In this document: positions 16,265 to 22,676 of the stretch, piece after piece | How the letters are laid out: each line of letters opens with the position of its first letter | How positions within the stretch are numbered: the first letter of the stretch is position 1 | IMG/VR virus record: IMGVR_UViG_3300003894_000003 | Location: 1-28,487 of that record | Direction: 5' to 3' (one strand) | DNA: 28,487 nt | Source: a virus | Notes under the pieces: generated by a model | Databases searched by the model: none | Told to the model about the DNA's origin: nothing | Seen by the model: the letters and a program-made list of their open reading frames with translations, nothing else | Translations under genes and position numbers: made by a program

Positions 16265-17286
16265 TGGCAAACATGAATATCGGTACACCCCGCTTTTATA
16301 CCGATCACATTAATTTTTTGATGAGCCGGGGCATCGGGCAGGATGGCAACTTCGATGTCATCACAGGATCAAATTTAATCGGCATACAGACCGGAAGCGA
16401 AGCGGAATTGTTTGATATGCGACCATTGAATAAGGTGGATTTCAATACCAGTGCTGCAACCTCAGATCATGTCCTTATCAATATTGACACGCAAAGCGCA
16501 ACATCAAAAAAGTCTTATGTGGCCATTCTTAATCATAACTGTAATTCCGCCAATGCGAAAATAAGGATTCGTGGAAGTGATACGGAATCTCATGTCAGCG
16601 TTGCAGATATGGCAAGCGCAAACTATCCAACTTTAAAAGAAATTGTGAATGGGGATACGATTAGCACATCCATTGTGACGCCGGCAACTGATGGATCAAC
16701 TATTGTGTCGTGGACAGGTGGAGAGCAAACATATAGATACTGGGGGATTCAGTTTGAAGGGGATTCGACTTTTGATAGTGGCACGGATCTATTTGTGGGC
16801 TGCATTATGATTGGCGAATATTATGAAATGCCACACGCCCCTGATCTGGCTGTGACCCGGATGATCTCATACAACCGCATGAATGACTTGCAGGAATCCT
16901 TTGGCGGACAGCGCTTTAGTAATCTTAAGTCATACGGCAGAACCGCAGGTAGCACATCAAAATCGCCATTCACGACTGCATCCAACGGACATGATAGTCA
17001 GGGCGGGCGATTAATATATGATATGAGTTTCAGTTTTATCGACTCGACCGATCTTATGCCAAACGAATACGATATAGTTGCAGATGATGACAATTTCGTA
17101 GATGATGTGTGGAATAGGACCAACGGAAACCACATCCCTTTTATCTTTTCGATTGATAAAGATTCGGAAGGCCCTAATGCAGAATCGGAACATATTTTTG
17201 GCCGGTTTGCCAACAATTCTTTAGACATGGCCCAGGTCGCCCCGAATGTTTATAATATAAAATTGACAGTAGAAGAAGAATTTTGA
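16264..17286 (+). CDS. Tail protein, distal/tip component
   Basis: This 340-residue beta-rich protein starts at an ATG overlapping the previous stop (TAATGG). It has an N-terminal MNIGTPRFYTDHINFLMSRG, a central region that looks like a carbohydrate-binding or jelly-roll module (AKIRIRGSDTESHVSVADMA, YRYWGIQFEGDS), and a C-terminal segment IPFIFSIDKDSEG. I do not know a named family. Its location at the end of the tail operon suggests a tip or receptor-facing protein. Confidence 0.6.
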   Translation: MANMNIGTPRFYTDHINFLMSRGIGQDGNFDVITGSNLIGIQTGSEAELFDMRPLNKVDFNTSAATSDHVLINIDTQSATSKKSYVAILNHNCNSANAKIRIRGSDTESHVSVADMASANYPTLKEIVNGDTISTSIVTPATDGSTIVSWTGGEQTYRYWGIQFEGDSTFDSGTDLFVGCIMIGEYYEMPHAPDLAVTRMISYNRMNDLQESFGGQRFSNLKSYGRTAGSTSKSPFTTASNGHDSQGGRLIYDMSFSFIDSTDLMPNEYDIVADDDNFVDDVWNRTNGNHIPFIFSIDKDSEGPNAESEHIFGRFANNSLDMAQVAPNVYNIKLTVEEEF

Positions 17287-17504
17287 TAACCTGCAATCCT
17301 ACGCAAATGGGTAGTAAGACTAACCACAAGGACGAGAATGATATTTGCTACATCACTGTCCCCGAATATATGCGTAAAGAATTGAATTGGGAAATGGAAG
17401 ATAAGATTCGATTCGATGAAACAGAGATATGTACGGACGACGGGGAATATAATTCACTTGTACTTGTAAACGAGTCCCTTGAAGAACGGATGGAAGGTGA
17501 GTAG
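17283..17504 (+). CDS. Small AbrB/SpoVT-like protein
   Basis: The 73-residue protein contains ICYITVPEYMRKELNWEMED then KIRFDET, a beta-strand/helix/strand arrangement that resembles the swapped-hairpin DNA-binding fold of AbrB-type proteins. The C-terminal part is acidic (LVNESLEERMEGE). The TTG start at 17283 overlaps the previous stop; an ATG at 17310 is an alternative that keeps the whole domain. A regulator or antitoxin-like role would fit the fold, but no toxin gene is visible beside it. Confidence 0.5.
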   Translation: MITCNPTQMGSKTNHKDENDICYITVPEYMRKELNWEMEDKIRFDETEICTDDGEYNSLVLVNESLEERMEGE

Positions 17505-17534
17505 TAAATTACGCAAGCGGGTAATATAGTACGC

Positions 17535-17687
17535 ATGAGAAAATTCGCCACATTAATCTTCGCAGTGCTGTTTATTGCCTCAAGTTGCAGCGATGATATA
17601 TATGTTGGTGGGTATAACAAGAACTTGGAACATATTGATTCAACCTTTTATGAGAAATCAAGAAAGATAAATACAGGATATGAATAA
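17535..17687 (+). CDS. Small lipoprotein, possible outer-membrane spanin
   Basis: A 50-residue ORF begins with a basic residue pair and hydrophobic core (MRKFATLIFAVLFIASSC), ending in an ASSC lipobox, so the mature protein is about 34 residues anchored by a lipid. The body is polar (SDDIYVGGYNKNLEHIDS). Short lipoproteins are typical outer-membrane spanin (Rz1-like) subunits in Gram-negative phages. It overlaps the ATG of the following TM/coiled-coil protein, the usual arrangement of spanin pairs. No clear ribosome site is seen. A general moron lipoprotein is the alternative. Confidence 0.65.
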   Translation: MRKFATLIFAVLFIASSCSDDIYVGGYNKNLEHIDSTFYEKSRKINTGYE

Positions 17688-17952
17688 GCCAATCGGACAA
17701 GATTCATCACTTAACATCAGTCTTCCTATGCTCTTGCAAGCCGTCGGATTTATTGGTGCGATGGTGTGGGGATACGGACAGTTGAATACAAGAATATCCT
17801 TCCTTGAACACCAAGCGAATACCAATGAGCGTTCCATTGAGGAAATGAAGGCGATGCAGGATTTACCAATTCCAAGTGATGTAAGGCAAGATGAAAAAAT
17901 TAAAAGAATTGAGCAAGAGATTATGAGATTGAGAGATGCCCAAAGGAATTAG
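17680..17952 (+). CDS. Membrane/coiled-coil protein 1, possible inner spanin
   Basis: This 90-residue protein has one transmembrane segment (ISLPMLLQAVGFIGAMVWGY) and then a long periplasmic or cytoplasmic coiled coil (NTRISFLEHQANTNERSIEE, EKIKRIEQEIMRLRDAQ). Single-span plus coiled coil is the topology of inner-membrane spanins (Rz-like), and it follows a lipoprotein. The start overlaps the lipoprotein stop. Its N-terminal layout is similar to that of the next protein (SSLNIS versus SQIHIS before the span), suggesting duplication. Confidence 0.6.
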   Translation: MNKPIGQDSSLNISLPMLLQAVGFIGAMVWGYGQLNTRISFLEHQANTNERSIEEMKAMQDLPIPSDVRQDEKIKRIEQEIMRLRDAQRN

Positions 17953-18205
17953 CACAGATTCACAGATTCATATTTCGGTCATTTTTTTGGTGAAAATTCT
18001 GATCGGAATTAGTGCCTTGATCGCCGGATACTACAATATCCAAAACAAATTTGCGAGCATTGACAGAAGCATCGGTGATCTGCATGAAGAAGTGGTGATA
18101 TTGACATCGAAAGTATCAGCGATGGAACAGGAGCATATAGAGGAATTAGAAGAAACTATTATTGAGCAGAAATCACTATTGCAAAGGATGGGACTTAAAA
18201 AATAA
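17936..18205 (+). CDS. Membrane/coiled-coil protein 2
   Basis: The 89-residue product repeats the topology of its neighbour: a short polar N-terminus (STDSQIHIS), a transmembrane segment (FLVKILIGISALIAGYYNI), then coiled coil (IDRSIGDLHEEVVILTSKVS, MEQEHIEELEETIIEQKS). It overlaps the preceding gene by 17 bases and shares the last stop base with the next start. It may be a paralogue of the first. Function unknown; lysis, superinfection control or membrane scaffolding are all possible. Confidence 0.6.
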   Translation: MPKGISTDSQIHISVIFLVKILIGISALIAGYYNIQNKFASIDRSIGDLHEEVVILTSKVSAMEQEHIEELEETIIEQKSLLQRMGLKK

Positions 18206-18501
18206 TGAATATTTACGCTGAATATGGTGCGATCGGTGTCATTGTAAGTCTATTTGTAATGATGATCACCAATTTAATCAAAAGCCAAAAACTTCAAAAT
18301 GAGGACTTGGATCAGATTCGCCAAATCAATGCGAAGTTGGAAACCAAAATGGCAAACGTAGAATCCATCGTTCTCAAAATGCTTGATAGATGGAATCGGT
18401 CAGATGAAACCTCCCAAAGGCACCGTGAGGATATTGTAAAAGAATTAAATGATGTGACAGATGACCTTGCATATTTGAAAGGCAGAATCAACGGTAAGTG
18501 A
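18205..18501 (+). CDS. Membrane/coiled-coil protein 3
   Basis: This 98-residue protein has an N-terminal membrane span (GAIGVIVSLFVMMITNLI) and a long helical part (QIRQINAKLETKMANVESIV, SQRHREDIVKELNDVTDDLA), again the single-span coiled-coil plan. It is the last gene of the plus-strand late operon before the attP region. Whether it pairs with the two preceding proteins or acts as a holin-like or spanin-like element is unknown. Confidence 0.6.
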   Translation: MNIYAEYGAIGVIVSLFVMMITNLIKSQKLQNEDLDQIRQINAKLETKMANVESIVLKMLDRWNRSDETSQRHREDIVKELNDVTDDLAYLKGRINGK

Positions 18502-18528
18502 TAGACCTTCGGCTTTTTGTCCGAATAT

Positions 18529-18543
18529 TGTCTTAATTTTGTC
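18529..18543. repeat. attP arm-type repeat, left copy
   Basis: TGTCTTAATTTTGTC here matches TGTCCTAATTTTGTC at 18728-18742 with one mismatch in 15. The two copies flank the tRNA-derived attP core on either side, which is where lambda-type integrase arm sites are found. The first half of the motif, TGTCYTAATT, occurs again at 18739-18748. Confidence 0.6.
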
Positions 18544-18595
18544 ACATACAATAGCGCATTATAAAGCATTATAGAATATTATAAGATATAATAAA

Positions 18596-18637
18596 AAGGC
18601 TCACTTCAAATCATTTTACTGACGAGAAATGAGCCTT
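18596..18637. terminator. Inverted repeat between convergent operons (possible bidirectional terminator)
   Basis: AAGGCTCA at 18596-18603 pairs perfectly with TGAGCCTT at 18630-18637, preceded by AAAAA and followed by TTATT. A competing stem pairs TCATTT (18611-18616) with AAATGA (18627-18632). The element lies between the end of the late operon (18501) and the end of the opposing integrase gene (18732), where a two-way terminator is expected. The 26-base loop is long, so an attP regulatory role is an alternative. Confidence 0.5.
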
Positions 18638-18646
18638 ATTGAGAAG

Positions 18647-18693
18647 CGGGACTGACGAGACTTGAACTCGCGACCTCCGGCTTGACAGGCCGA
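18647..18693 (-). other. attP: attP core: 3' part of tRNA-Asp(GUC)
   Basis: Read on the minus strand, this is a tRNA from the anticodon arm onward: a five-pair anticodon stem around loop CTGTCAA with anticodon GUC, variable region AGGTC, a T arm with TTCAAGT, the acceptor 3' strand CAGTCCC and discriminator G. No CCA follows. The 5' half (acceptor 5' strand and D arm) is absent. Such partial tRNAs beside an integrase gene mark the phage attachment site, allowing the host tRNA to be rebuilt on integration. The host site is therefore predicted to be a tRNA-Asp gene whose acceptor begins GGGACTG. Confidence 0.88.
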
Positions 18694-18727
18694 ATTTCCT
18701 ATTGATATTGTTGAACTTACAGGAAAC

Positions 18728-18742
18728 TGTCCTAATTTTGTC
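18728..18742. repeat. attP arm-type repeat, right copy
   Basis: TGTCCTAATTTTGTC overlaps the last codons of the integrase gene and matches the copy at 18529-18543 except for one base. A shorter third copy of the ten-base half (TGTCCTAATT) starts at 18739, so this side carries two close repeats. Together with the left copy they flank the tRNA core like integrase arm sites. Confidence 0.55.
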
Positions 18743-19682
18743 CTAATTGTTCAATGTTATTTTTGACCATTTCTAACTGTTTAGTCGTATAATGAGCCGT
18801 CATTTTCTCCGATGTATGGCCAACCGCAACCTTAATATCTTGAGTCCCCAGACCAATATCATGCAAATGTGAGATGAATGAAGCCCGCAAATTCTTAATT
18901 GATCCATGAATATGATATTTTTTCAATTCTCTTTTTAAAAGTTTAGATGACCAATTTCTGCTGTTTTTGTTATCCATGATATTAATTATATTAAAATCAA
19001 GCTTGGAGTGCAGCGGAATCTGAACCGGGACATCTGACTTATCCCTTTCTAATTGAATCACACCATTTTTAACAGCGTTTTTTGAAAGCGTCCCCGCATC
19101 ACCAGAGTCCAGTCCGGTATAATAGCATAACATCCAAAATCTCCGGTGTTTTAATTCTATTTTTTCATTGGAAAATATCTCAAATAATATGTCTTTTGGA
19201 ATCGCCCGAAAACGGCGTCTTTCCTTCGCTATCGGTAGCTGGGCTGACTTCATAGGATTGCGGTCGATATACCCGCAAGAAACGGCAAATTGAAGCATCT
19301 GACGGATCGGTTTAAGATAGTTTAATACAGTATTCGGAGCATGGCCACTTTTTAAGCCACCAATATATTGATTTAGGTCGCGGGATTGAATTGATGAAAC
19401 TGGCCTGTCCTGGTATTTATTTACAAATTTTTGAATCTTTGGAAGATTGTTTTGAAACCAAGAATCGGATTTATCATCTTTGATGAACTGCATCCACTCG
19501 ATTGACAATTCATGGATGGTTCGGATCGCGGGTGAATATATACCGAAGGCTTCTAATTCATATTTTTCATCAAGTTTTGTTTTAATCTGTTTGGCGATTG
19601 CCAGATTTTCTGTTTTTAAACTAAAAAATATATATCCACGACGATAATACCATTTTTTATCTCTTTTATATAATACACTCAC
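18732..19682 (-). CDS. int: Tyrosine site-specific integrase (atypical catalytic site)
   Basis: The 316-residue protein should insert and, with a helper, excise the phage at tRNA-Asp. It has an N-terminal arm-binding-like part, a core-binding SAM-like domain (about 55-140) and a catalytic domain (about 155-316). Recognisable residues are K215 (RDKSDVPVQIPL), R266 (KNLRASF), H289 (VAVGHTSEKM) and nucleophile Y298 (AHYTTKQ). The usual Arg-I in TGLRxGE is replaced: here the segment is TGLDSGDAGTL with D192. The usual HxLR histidine is K263. The gene converges on the late operon and ends next to attP. The family is certain, activity less so because of the missing Arg-I. Confidence 0.88.
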   Translation of the reverse strand: MSVLYKRDKKWYYRRGYIFFSLKTENLAIAKQIKTKLDEKYELEAFGIYSPAIRTIHELSIEWMQFIKDDKSDSWFQNNLPKIQKFVNKYQDRPVSSIQSRDLNQYIGGLKSGHAPNTVLNYLKPIRQMLQFAVSCGYIDRNPMKSAQLPIAKERRRFRAIPKDILFEIFSNEKIELKHRRFWMLCYYTGLDSGDAGTLSKNAVKNGVIQLERDKSDVPVQIPLHSKLDFNIINIMDNKNSRNWSSKLLKRELKKYHIHGSIKNLRASFISHLHDIGLGTQDIKVAVGHTSEKMTAHYTTKQLEMVKNNIEQLGQN

Positions 19683-19703
19683 GCCGCACCTTATCGCAGA
19701 AGA

Positions 19704-20462
19704 TCACGTGCAGTCGGGACAATCTTTTTCAATACACTCTATTAAAGCAAGATTGTACTGATTATCTACACTCCCGAATGATTTAGACCTACATCGCACT
19801 TCGCAATATTTCCCATTTTTCTTCAGGACTCTGCATTTACTTTCACTGTCAGAGTTTTTCATAATTGCACATCCATCCGCATCGTCGGGATGAATGAAGT
19901 TTGTCAATAATTTGCCCATCATATCTAATTTTTCATAACCGAATTGTCGCAGAAATTCATTATTGACACTTCTTATGATATTATTGCCTCTCAGTACAGC
20001 AAGCGGGTGGTGCATATTATCAAACACATAGTCCCATTGTCGGGATTTGATATTAAGATTCTCAGCAATCTCTTTAAAGGTTGAACTCGCATCCAATTCC
20101 CGTGCGAAGGATTCAACGCTTCCCTGCGATGATTCGTATGCCCTGACCTGATTCGTGAGTTCTATGTTTAATGCTTTGAGCGATTCAATTTCGTCGAGGA
20201 GATATTTTTGAAGTCTATTGTCCATCGGCGCGTCACCTTTCTTTTCTATTCCTGTATCAAGTTTGATTTCCTCGTTGTTTAACCATTTAATTTTTTGCTT
20301 CTCTAATTCCGCCAGTTTATTCACGTGATGTTTCTGGGGGCGATTCTCCCCAGATTTCCATTTATAGACTGCACCGATAGAAACTCCAAGCTTATCGGCA
20401 ATAGTCTTGACCGAAAAATTCGTTTTTCGCAACAAATCTTGAAAATAATCATTGTAAATCAT
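19704..20462 (-). CDS. Lysogeny regulator: HTH plus PAS-domain repressor
   Basis: This 252-residue protein is the likely repressor. An N-terminal HTH_3/Cro-type motif covers roughly residues 5-45 (FSVKTIADKLGVSIGAVYKW). A coiled coil follows at about 80-110 (LLDEIESLKALNIELTNQV). A PAS domain covers about 143-245 (WDYVFDNMHHPLAVLRGNNI, FLRQFGYEKLDMMGKLLTNF, FIHPDDADG, VLKKNGKYCEVRC). There is no LexA/CI-type Ser-Lys peptidase. Seven cysteines lie in the PAS part and the C-terminus ends CPDC-T. I chose the ATG at 20462 over one at 20489 because a TATAAT at 20491-20496 puts the transcription start inside the longer N-terminus. It is divergent from the early operon. Confidence 0.75.
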   Translation of the reverse strand: MIYNDYFQDLLRKTNFSVKTIADKLGVSIGAVYKWKSGENRPQKHHVNKLAELEKQKIKWLNNEEIKLDTGIEKKGDAPMDNRLQKYLLDEIESLKALNIELTNQVRAYESSQGSVESFARELDASSTFKEIAENLNIKSRQWDYVFDNMHHPLAVLRGNNIIRSVNNEFLRQFGYEKLDMMGKLLTNFIHPDDADGCAIMKNSDSESKCRVLKKNGKYCEVRCRSKSFGSVDNQYNLALIECIEKDCPDCT

Positions 20463-20489
20463 GGTGTAATATAAGGCAAAATATTTCAT

Positions 20490-20576
20490 TATTATACATC
20501 ATTATGATATAAATGTTTGTATTTAAATTATATTATTGTATATTTGGGTCGTAATATAGATATAGAAAAAGGAAAT
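20490..20576. promoter_or_regulatory. Divergent lysogeny/early promoter-operator region
   Basis: This AT-rich gap separates the repressor gene from the rightward early genes. For the minus strand, TATAAT lies at 20496-20491 and the transcript would start near 20484. Next to it is the near-palindrome ATCAT-T-ATGAT at 20498-20508, a good candidate operator. For the plus strand only weak promoter matches are visible: TTGTAT at 20536-20541 and TAGATAT-like sequence near 20557. A ribosome site AAAGGAA precedes the first early gene at 20577. Confidence 0.6.
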
Positions 20577-20750
20577 ATGACTGAAAAATTCTACAAACCG
20601 GATGAGGTGGCAAAAAAGTTAGGTGTTTCGACATCGACGGTTCGCTCCCTTATAGGAAGAAAAAAATTGAAATCATTGAGACTTGGTTTTCGCACTCAAA
20701 GAGTTTCGGAATCCGCCCTTAATCATTTCATTCATACAAATACAAAATGA
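20577..20750 (+). CDS. Small HTH DNA-binding protein, excisionase/Cro-like
   Basis: A 57-residue protein with a MerR/excisionase-type helix-turn-helix: FYKPDEVAKKLGVSTSTVRS followed by LIGRKKLKSLRLGFRTQRVS. This is the HTH_17 pattern typical of phage excisionases and small regulators. The ATG at 20577 has a clear AAAGGAA ribosome site; an upstream ATG at 20517 would lie in the promoter region and is unlikely. As the first gene of the early operon opposite the repressor, it may act as excisionase or anti-repressor; the sequence does not decide which. Confidence 0.75.
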   Translation: MTEKFYKPDEVAKKLGVSTSTVRSLIGRKKLKSLRLGFRTQRVSESALNHFIHTNTK

Positions 20751-20764
20751 ATAGAGGAAAATCT

Positions 20765-20839
20765 ATGACCGTCCCGAAAGTTGATTCCTCGCTTTTTCCC
20801 GCCGACCATCGGGCGGGGCGGTCTCAAAATGAGGAATAA
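20765..20839 (+). CDS. Possible 24-residue leader or micro-gene
   Basis: An ATG with a good ribosome site (GAGGAAAA) opens a short frame, MTVPKVDSSLFPADHRAGRS and four more residues, ending just before the start of the next gene, whose ribosome site overlaps its last codons. Within it is a strong GC-rich hairpin, CCCGCC at 20798-20803 with GGCGGG at 20812-20817. It may be a coupled leader peptide or a minor protein. No homology is evident. Confidence 0.35.
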   Translation: MTVPKVDSSLFPADHRAGRSQNEE

Positions 20840-20843
20840 AACT

Positions 20844-21023
20844 ATGAGCAGAACATCTGAAGGACTCGAACCGCACCTTTATTTTCCTGTTTTCGGTGTG
20901 AATCGAGAAATACCACCGGACGAACCCGAAATGGAATGTCCACACAAAACTGTCATAATGACCAATCTAAACGATGAATCAATCTTGGTATGTGAAGATT
21001 GCGGCGAGGAGGTGGAGATATAA
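20844..21023 (+). CDS. Small zinc-finger-like early protein
   Basis: The 59-residue product ends in a C2-type zinc knuckle: ECPHKTVIM near the middle and VCEDCGEEVEI at the end. The ATG at 20844 has a ribosome site (GAGG) eight bases upstream and is favoured over earlier frames that would run through a GC-rich hairpin. No family name can be given. Small zinc proteins of this kind are common in early phage operons and often take over host transcription or replication, but this is only inference. Confidence 0.65.
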   Translation: MSRTSEGLEPHLYFPVFGVNREIPPDEPEMECPHKTVIMTNLNDESILVCEDCGEEVEI

Positions 21024-21024
21024 G

Positions 21025-21576
21025 ATGAGTAAAATGGGAGATTACTATCAAGAACAATCAGAATTAAATGATTGGGACAAGGTGGATAGATTTTATTTGG
21101 AAAAAGAAGATAAAATAAAACTAAAAATAGAATTAGTACCAAAAACAGCATGGTATAAGAATGTAAGAAGTGCAGTAAAAAAAGAAACATGGGATATAAT
21201 TCGCAAGGATTGCTATAAGCGTGCCAATTATAAATGCGAAATATGTAACGGGGTTGGAGAAAATCATCCGGTAGAGTGTCATGAAATTTGGAATTATAAT
21301 GATTCGCAAAAAATACAAAAATTAATAGGGCTTATTGCTTTATGCCCTAATTGCCATAAAACTAAACATCCCGGACTTGCCAATATAAAAGGTGAGTTAA
21401 ATATAGTTATAAATCAACTTATGAGGGTTAATGGTATGAGTAAAATTGAAGCAAGGAAGTATATTAAAGATGCTTTTGATATATGGAAAGATAGAAGCCG
21501 GTATTTTTGGAAGTGTGATATTACTTATTTAGAAAATTATAAACGATCAAAGGCGACAGATGAAGATGTTTTTTAG
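21025..21576 (+). CDS. HNH endonuclease-family protein
   Basis: This 183-residue protein carries an HNH-type nuclease motif: CEICNG at about 72-77, VECHEIWNYND (H residues) at about 85-95, LIALCPNCHKTKHPG at about 105-119. The flanking C-x2-C pairs bind a structural metal while the histidines and asparagine form the active site. The N-terminus is charged and the C-terminus helical. Starting at the ATG at 21025 avoids 17 residues that overlap the preceding gene. It may act as a homing or DNA-processing enzyme and could in principle mobilise the intron in the capsid gene, but no evidence links them. Confidence 0.75.
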   Translation: MSKMGDYYQEQSELNDWDKVDRFYLEKEDKIKLKIELVPKTAWYKNVRSAVKKETWDIIRKDCYKRANYKCEICNGVGENHPVECHEIWNYNDSQKIQKLIGLIALCPNCHKTKHPGLANIKGELNIVINQLMRVNGMSKIEARKYIKDAFDIWKDRSRYFWKCDITYLENYKRSKATDEDVF

Positions 21577-21796
21577 AGCCGAAATCGAATGTACGGATGA
21601 TCAGGGCAATCCACACGGCAAAAGCGTTTGGGCCTTCACCATCTATGATTTGGTCGATAAAATTGCAAAGCTTGGCGATATGTGGACCATAAACCACGCT
21701 CACAAACTTAACAATAATCAAGAGGTGGTTAAACACTTCACCAACACCGCCAGGACATTACTTAAAGAAAAGAGGAGTACAAATTATGCCAGTTAA
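21560..21796 (+). CDS. Hypothetical early protein
   Basis: A 78-residue protein starting inside the end of the HNH gene. It contains FRAEIECTDDQGNPHGKSVW and a helix (IYDLVDKIAKLGDMW), with a basic C-terminal stretch (NTARTLLKEKRSTN). No recognised family. It overlaps the next gene's start by 11 bases, so translation is probably linked. Confidence 0.6.
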   Translation: MKMFFRAEIECTDDQGNPHGKSVWAFTIYDLVDKIAKLGDMWTINHAHKLNNNQEVVKHFTNTARTLLKEKRSTNYAS

Positions 21797-22355
21797 AATA
21801 CATGGGAAAGAATATAAGACTGTGGCCGAAAGGGTTGCAGAAGCCCACAAAAAACATAAGAATAATATTGAAATACAAACCGAACTCGTCTCATGGGAAG
21901 ATGGTGTAATAATTATGAAAGCCCATGTCATCATCCATGATGGCGATAATGTCCGGCATTTTACTGATTATGCTTATGAAAGGGAGGGTTCATCCCAAAT
22001 TAATAAAACCTCCGCTTTGGAAAACTGTGCAACGAGTTCAATCGGCCGCGCACTCAGTGCCGCGTCATTTGGCGGAAGTGAATACGCATCTGCCGATGAG
22101 GTGGCCAACGCCGTTCATCAGCAAGGCGCACCAACACCGCGAAAATCCATCCACCAACAGGATAAACGCAACGCCCCGATGACAATGAAGCAACAGGGCC
22201 TGATCCTTAAACTCATGAAATCATCGCTCATCACCGATGAAGAACGGTTGAAGATTGAAGGATTTGTTCACGATCCCAACGCAACCATAAGTGTCGCCTC
22301 GGATACTATCGACACATTACAGAAGTGGATTGATGAACGGGAATTGGCGGAGTAA
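21786..22355 (+). CDS. Putative single-strand annealing / ERF- or Rad52-like recombination protein
   Basis: The 189-residue protein shares the pattern of phage recombination proteins where a first beta-rich domain (NIEIQTELVSWEDGVIIMKA) leads into INKTSALENCATSSIGRALS then FGGSEYASADEVANAV at about 74-108, similar to the NxTSALENAETSAIGRAL signature of ERF-like and related annealing proteins. The C-terminal part is a separate helical module (MKQQGLILKLMKSSLITDEE). A clear AGGAG ribosome site precedes the ATG. It most likely binds ssDNA in phage recombination or replication. The family call is a best match from memory. Confidence 0.65.
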   Translation: MPVKIHGKEYKTVAERVAEAHKKHKNNIEIQTELVSWEDGVIIMKAHVIIHDGDNVRHFTDYAYEREGSSQINKTSALENCATSSIGRALSAASFGGSEYASADEVANAVHQQGAPTPRKSIHQQDKRNAPMTMKQQGLILKLMKSSLITDEERLKIEGFVHDPNATISVASDTIDTLQKWIDERELAE

Positions 22356-22358
22356 AGA

Positions 22359-22646
22359 ATGGCAAAAACTGATACAAAAGTTCGCCATCGCCCAAAGCTT
22401 AATGGGAGTGAACGCGACATTACGGGTCAAGCAGAGACTTTTCGGGGATATACCGAGCGTGAATTATTTATCTGTTCGGCAGATGATGCGACTGTTAGCC
22501 GAATTGCGGAAGATTTGGCACGAATCCGAAAAGAACTCAAAAACAACTTCAACGCCATGAATCGAACACTCGACAATATGGCAACACAGATCACAGATAC
22601 AAAGGAATCCATTGATCAAACGAGAGCGCAGATAAGAGAACTGTGA
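22359..22646 (+). CDS. Coiled-coil early protein of unknown function
   Basis: This 95-residue protein has a basic N-terminus (MAKTDTKVRHRPKLNGSERD), a short middle (YTERELFICSADDATVSRI), and a long C-terminal coiled coil (LARIRKELKNNFNAMNRTLD, NMATQITDTKESIDQTRAQI). No family is recognised. It follows the annealing-like protein with a three-base gap, so both may work in the same DNA-handling complex. Confidence 0.6.
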   Translation: MAKTDTKVRHRPKLNGSERDITGQAETFRGYTERELFICSADDATVSRIAEDLARIRKELKNNFNAMNRTLDNMATQITDTKESIDQTRAQIREL

Positions 22647-22676
22647 TCTACCCAAACCACAACCACAACCAAGCCA

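Noticed and set aside
18505-18520. Intrinsic terminator at ACCTTCGGCTTTTT after the late operon
   Set aside because: Only one C-G pair can close the TTCG loop, so no stable stem precedes the T run.
18647-18720. A complete tRNA-Asp gene
   Set aside because: Only positions from the anticodon arm onward are present; no D arm or acceptor 5' strand can be found next to it, so it is an attachment core.
20798-20817. GC-rich hairpin as an intrinsic terminator
   Set aside because: CCCGCC/GGCGGG forms a stem, but no T run follows and the early operon continues; a leader or attenuation role is more likely.
22291-22560. Overlapping plus-strand frame near the annealing-like gene
   Set aside because: It overlaps two better-supported genes with ribosome sites and shows no recognisable sequence features.
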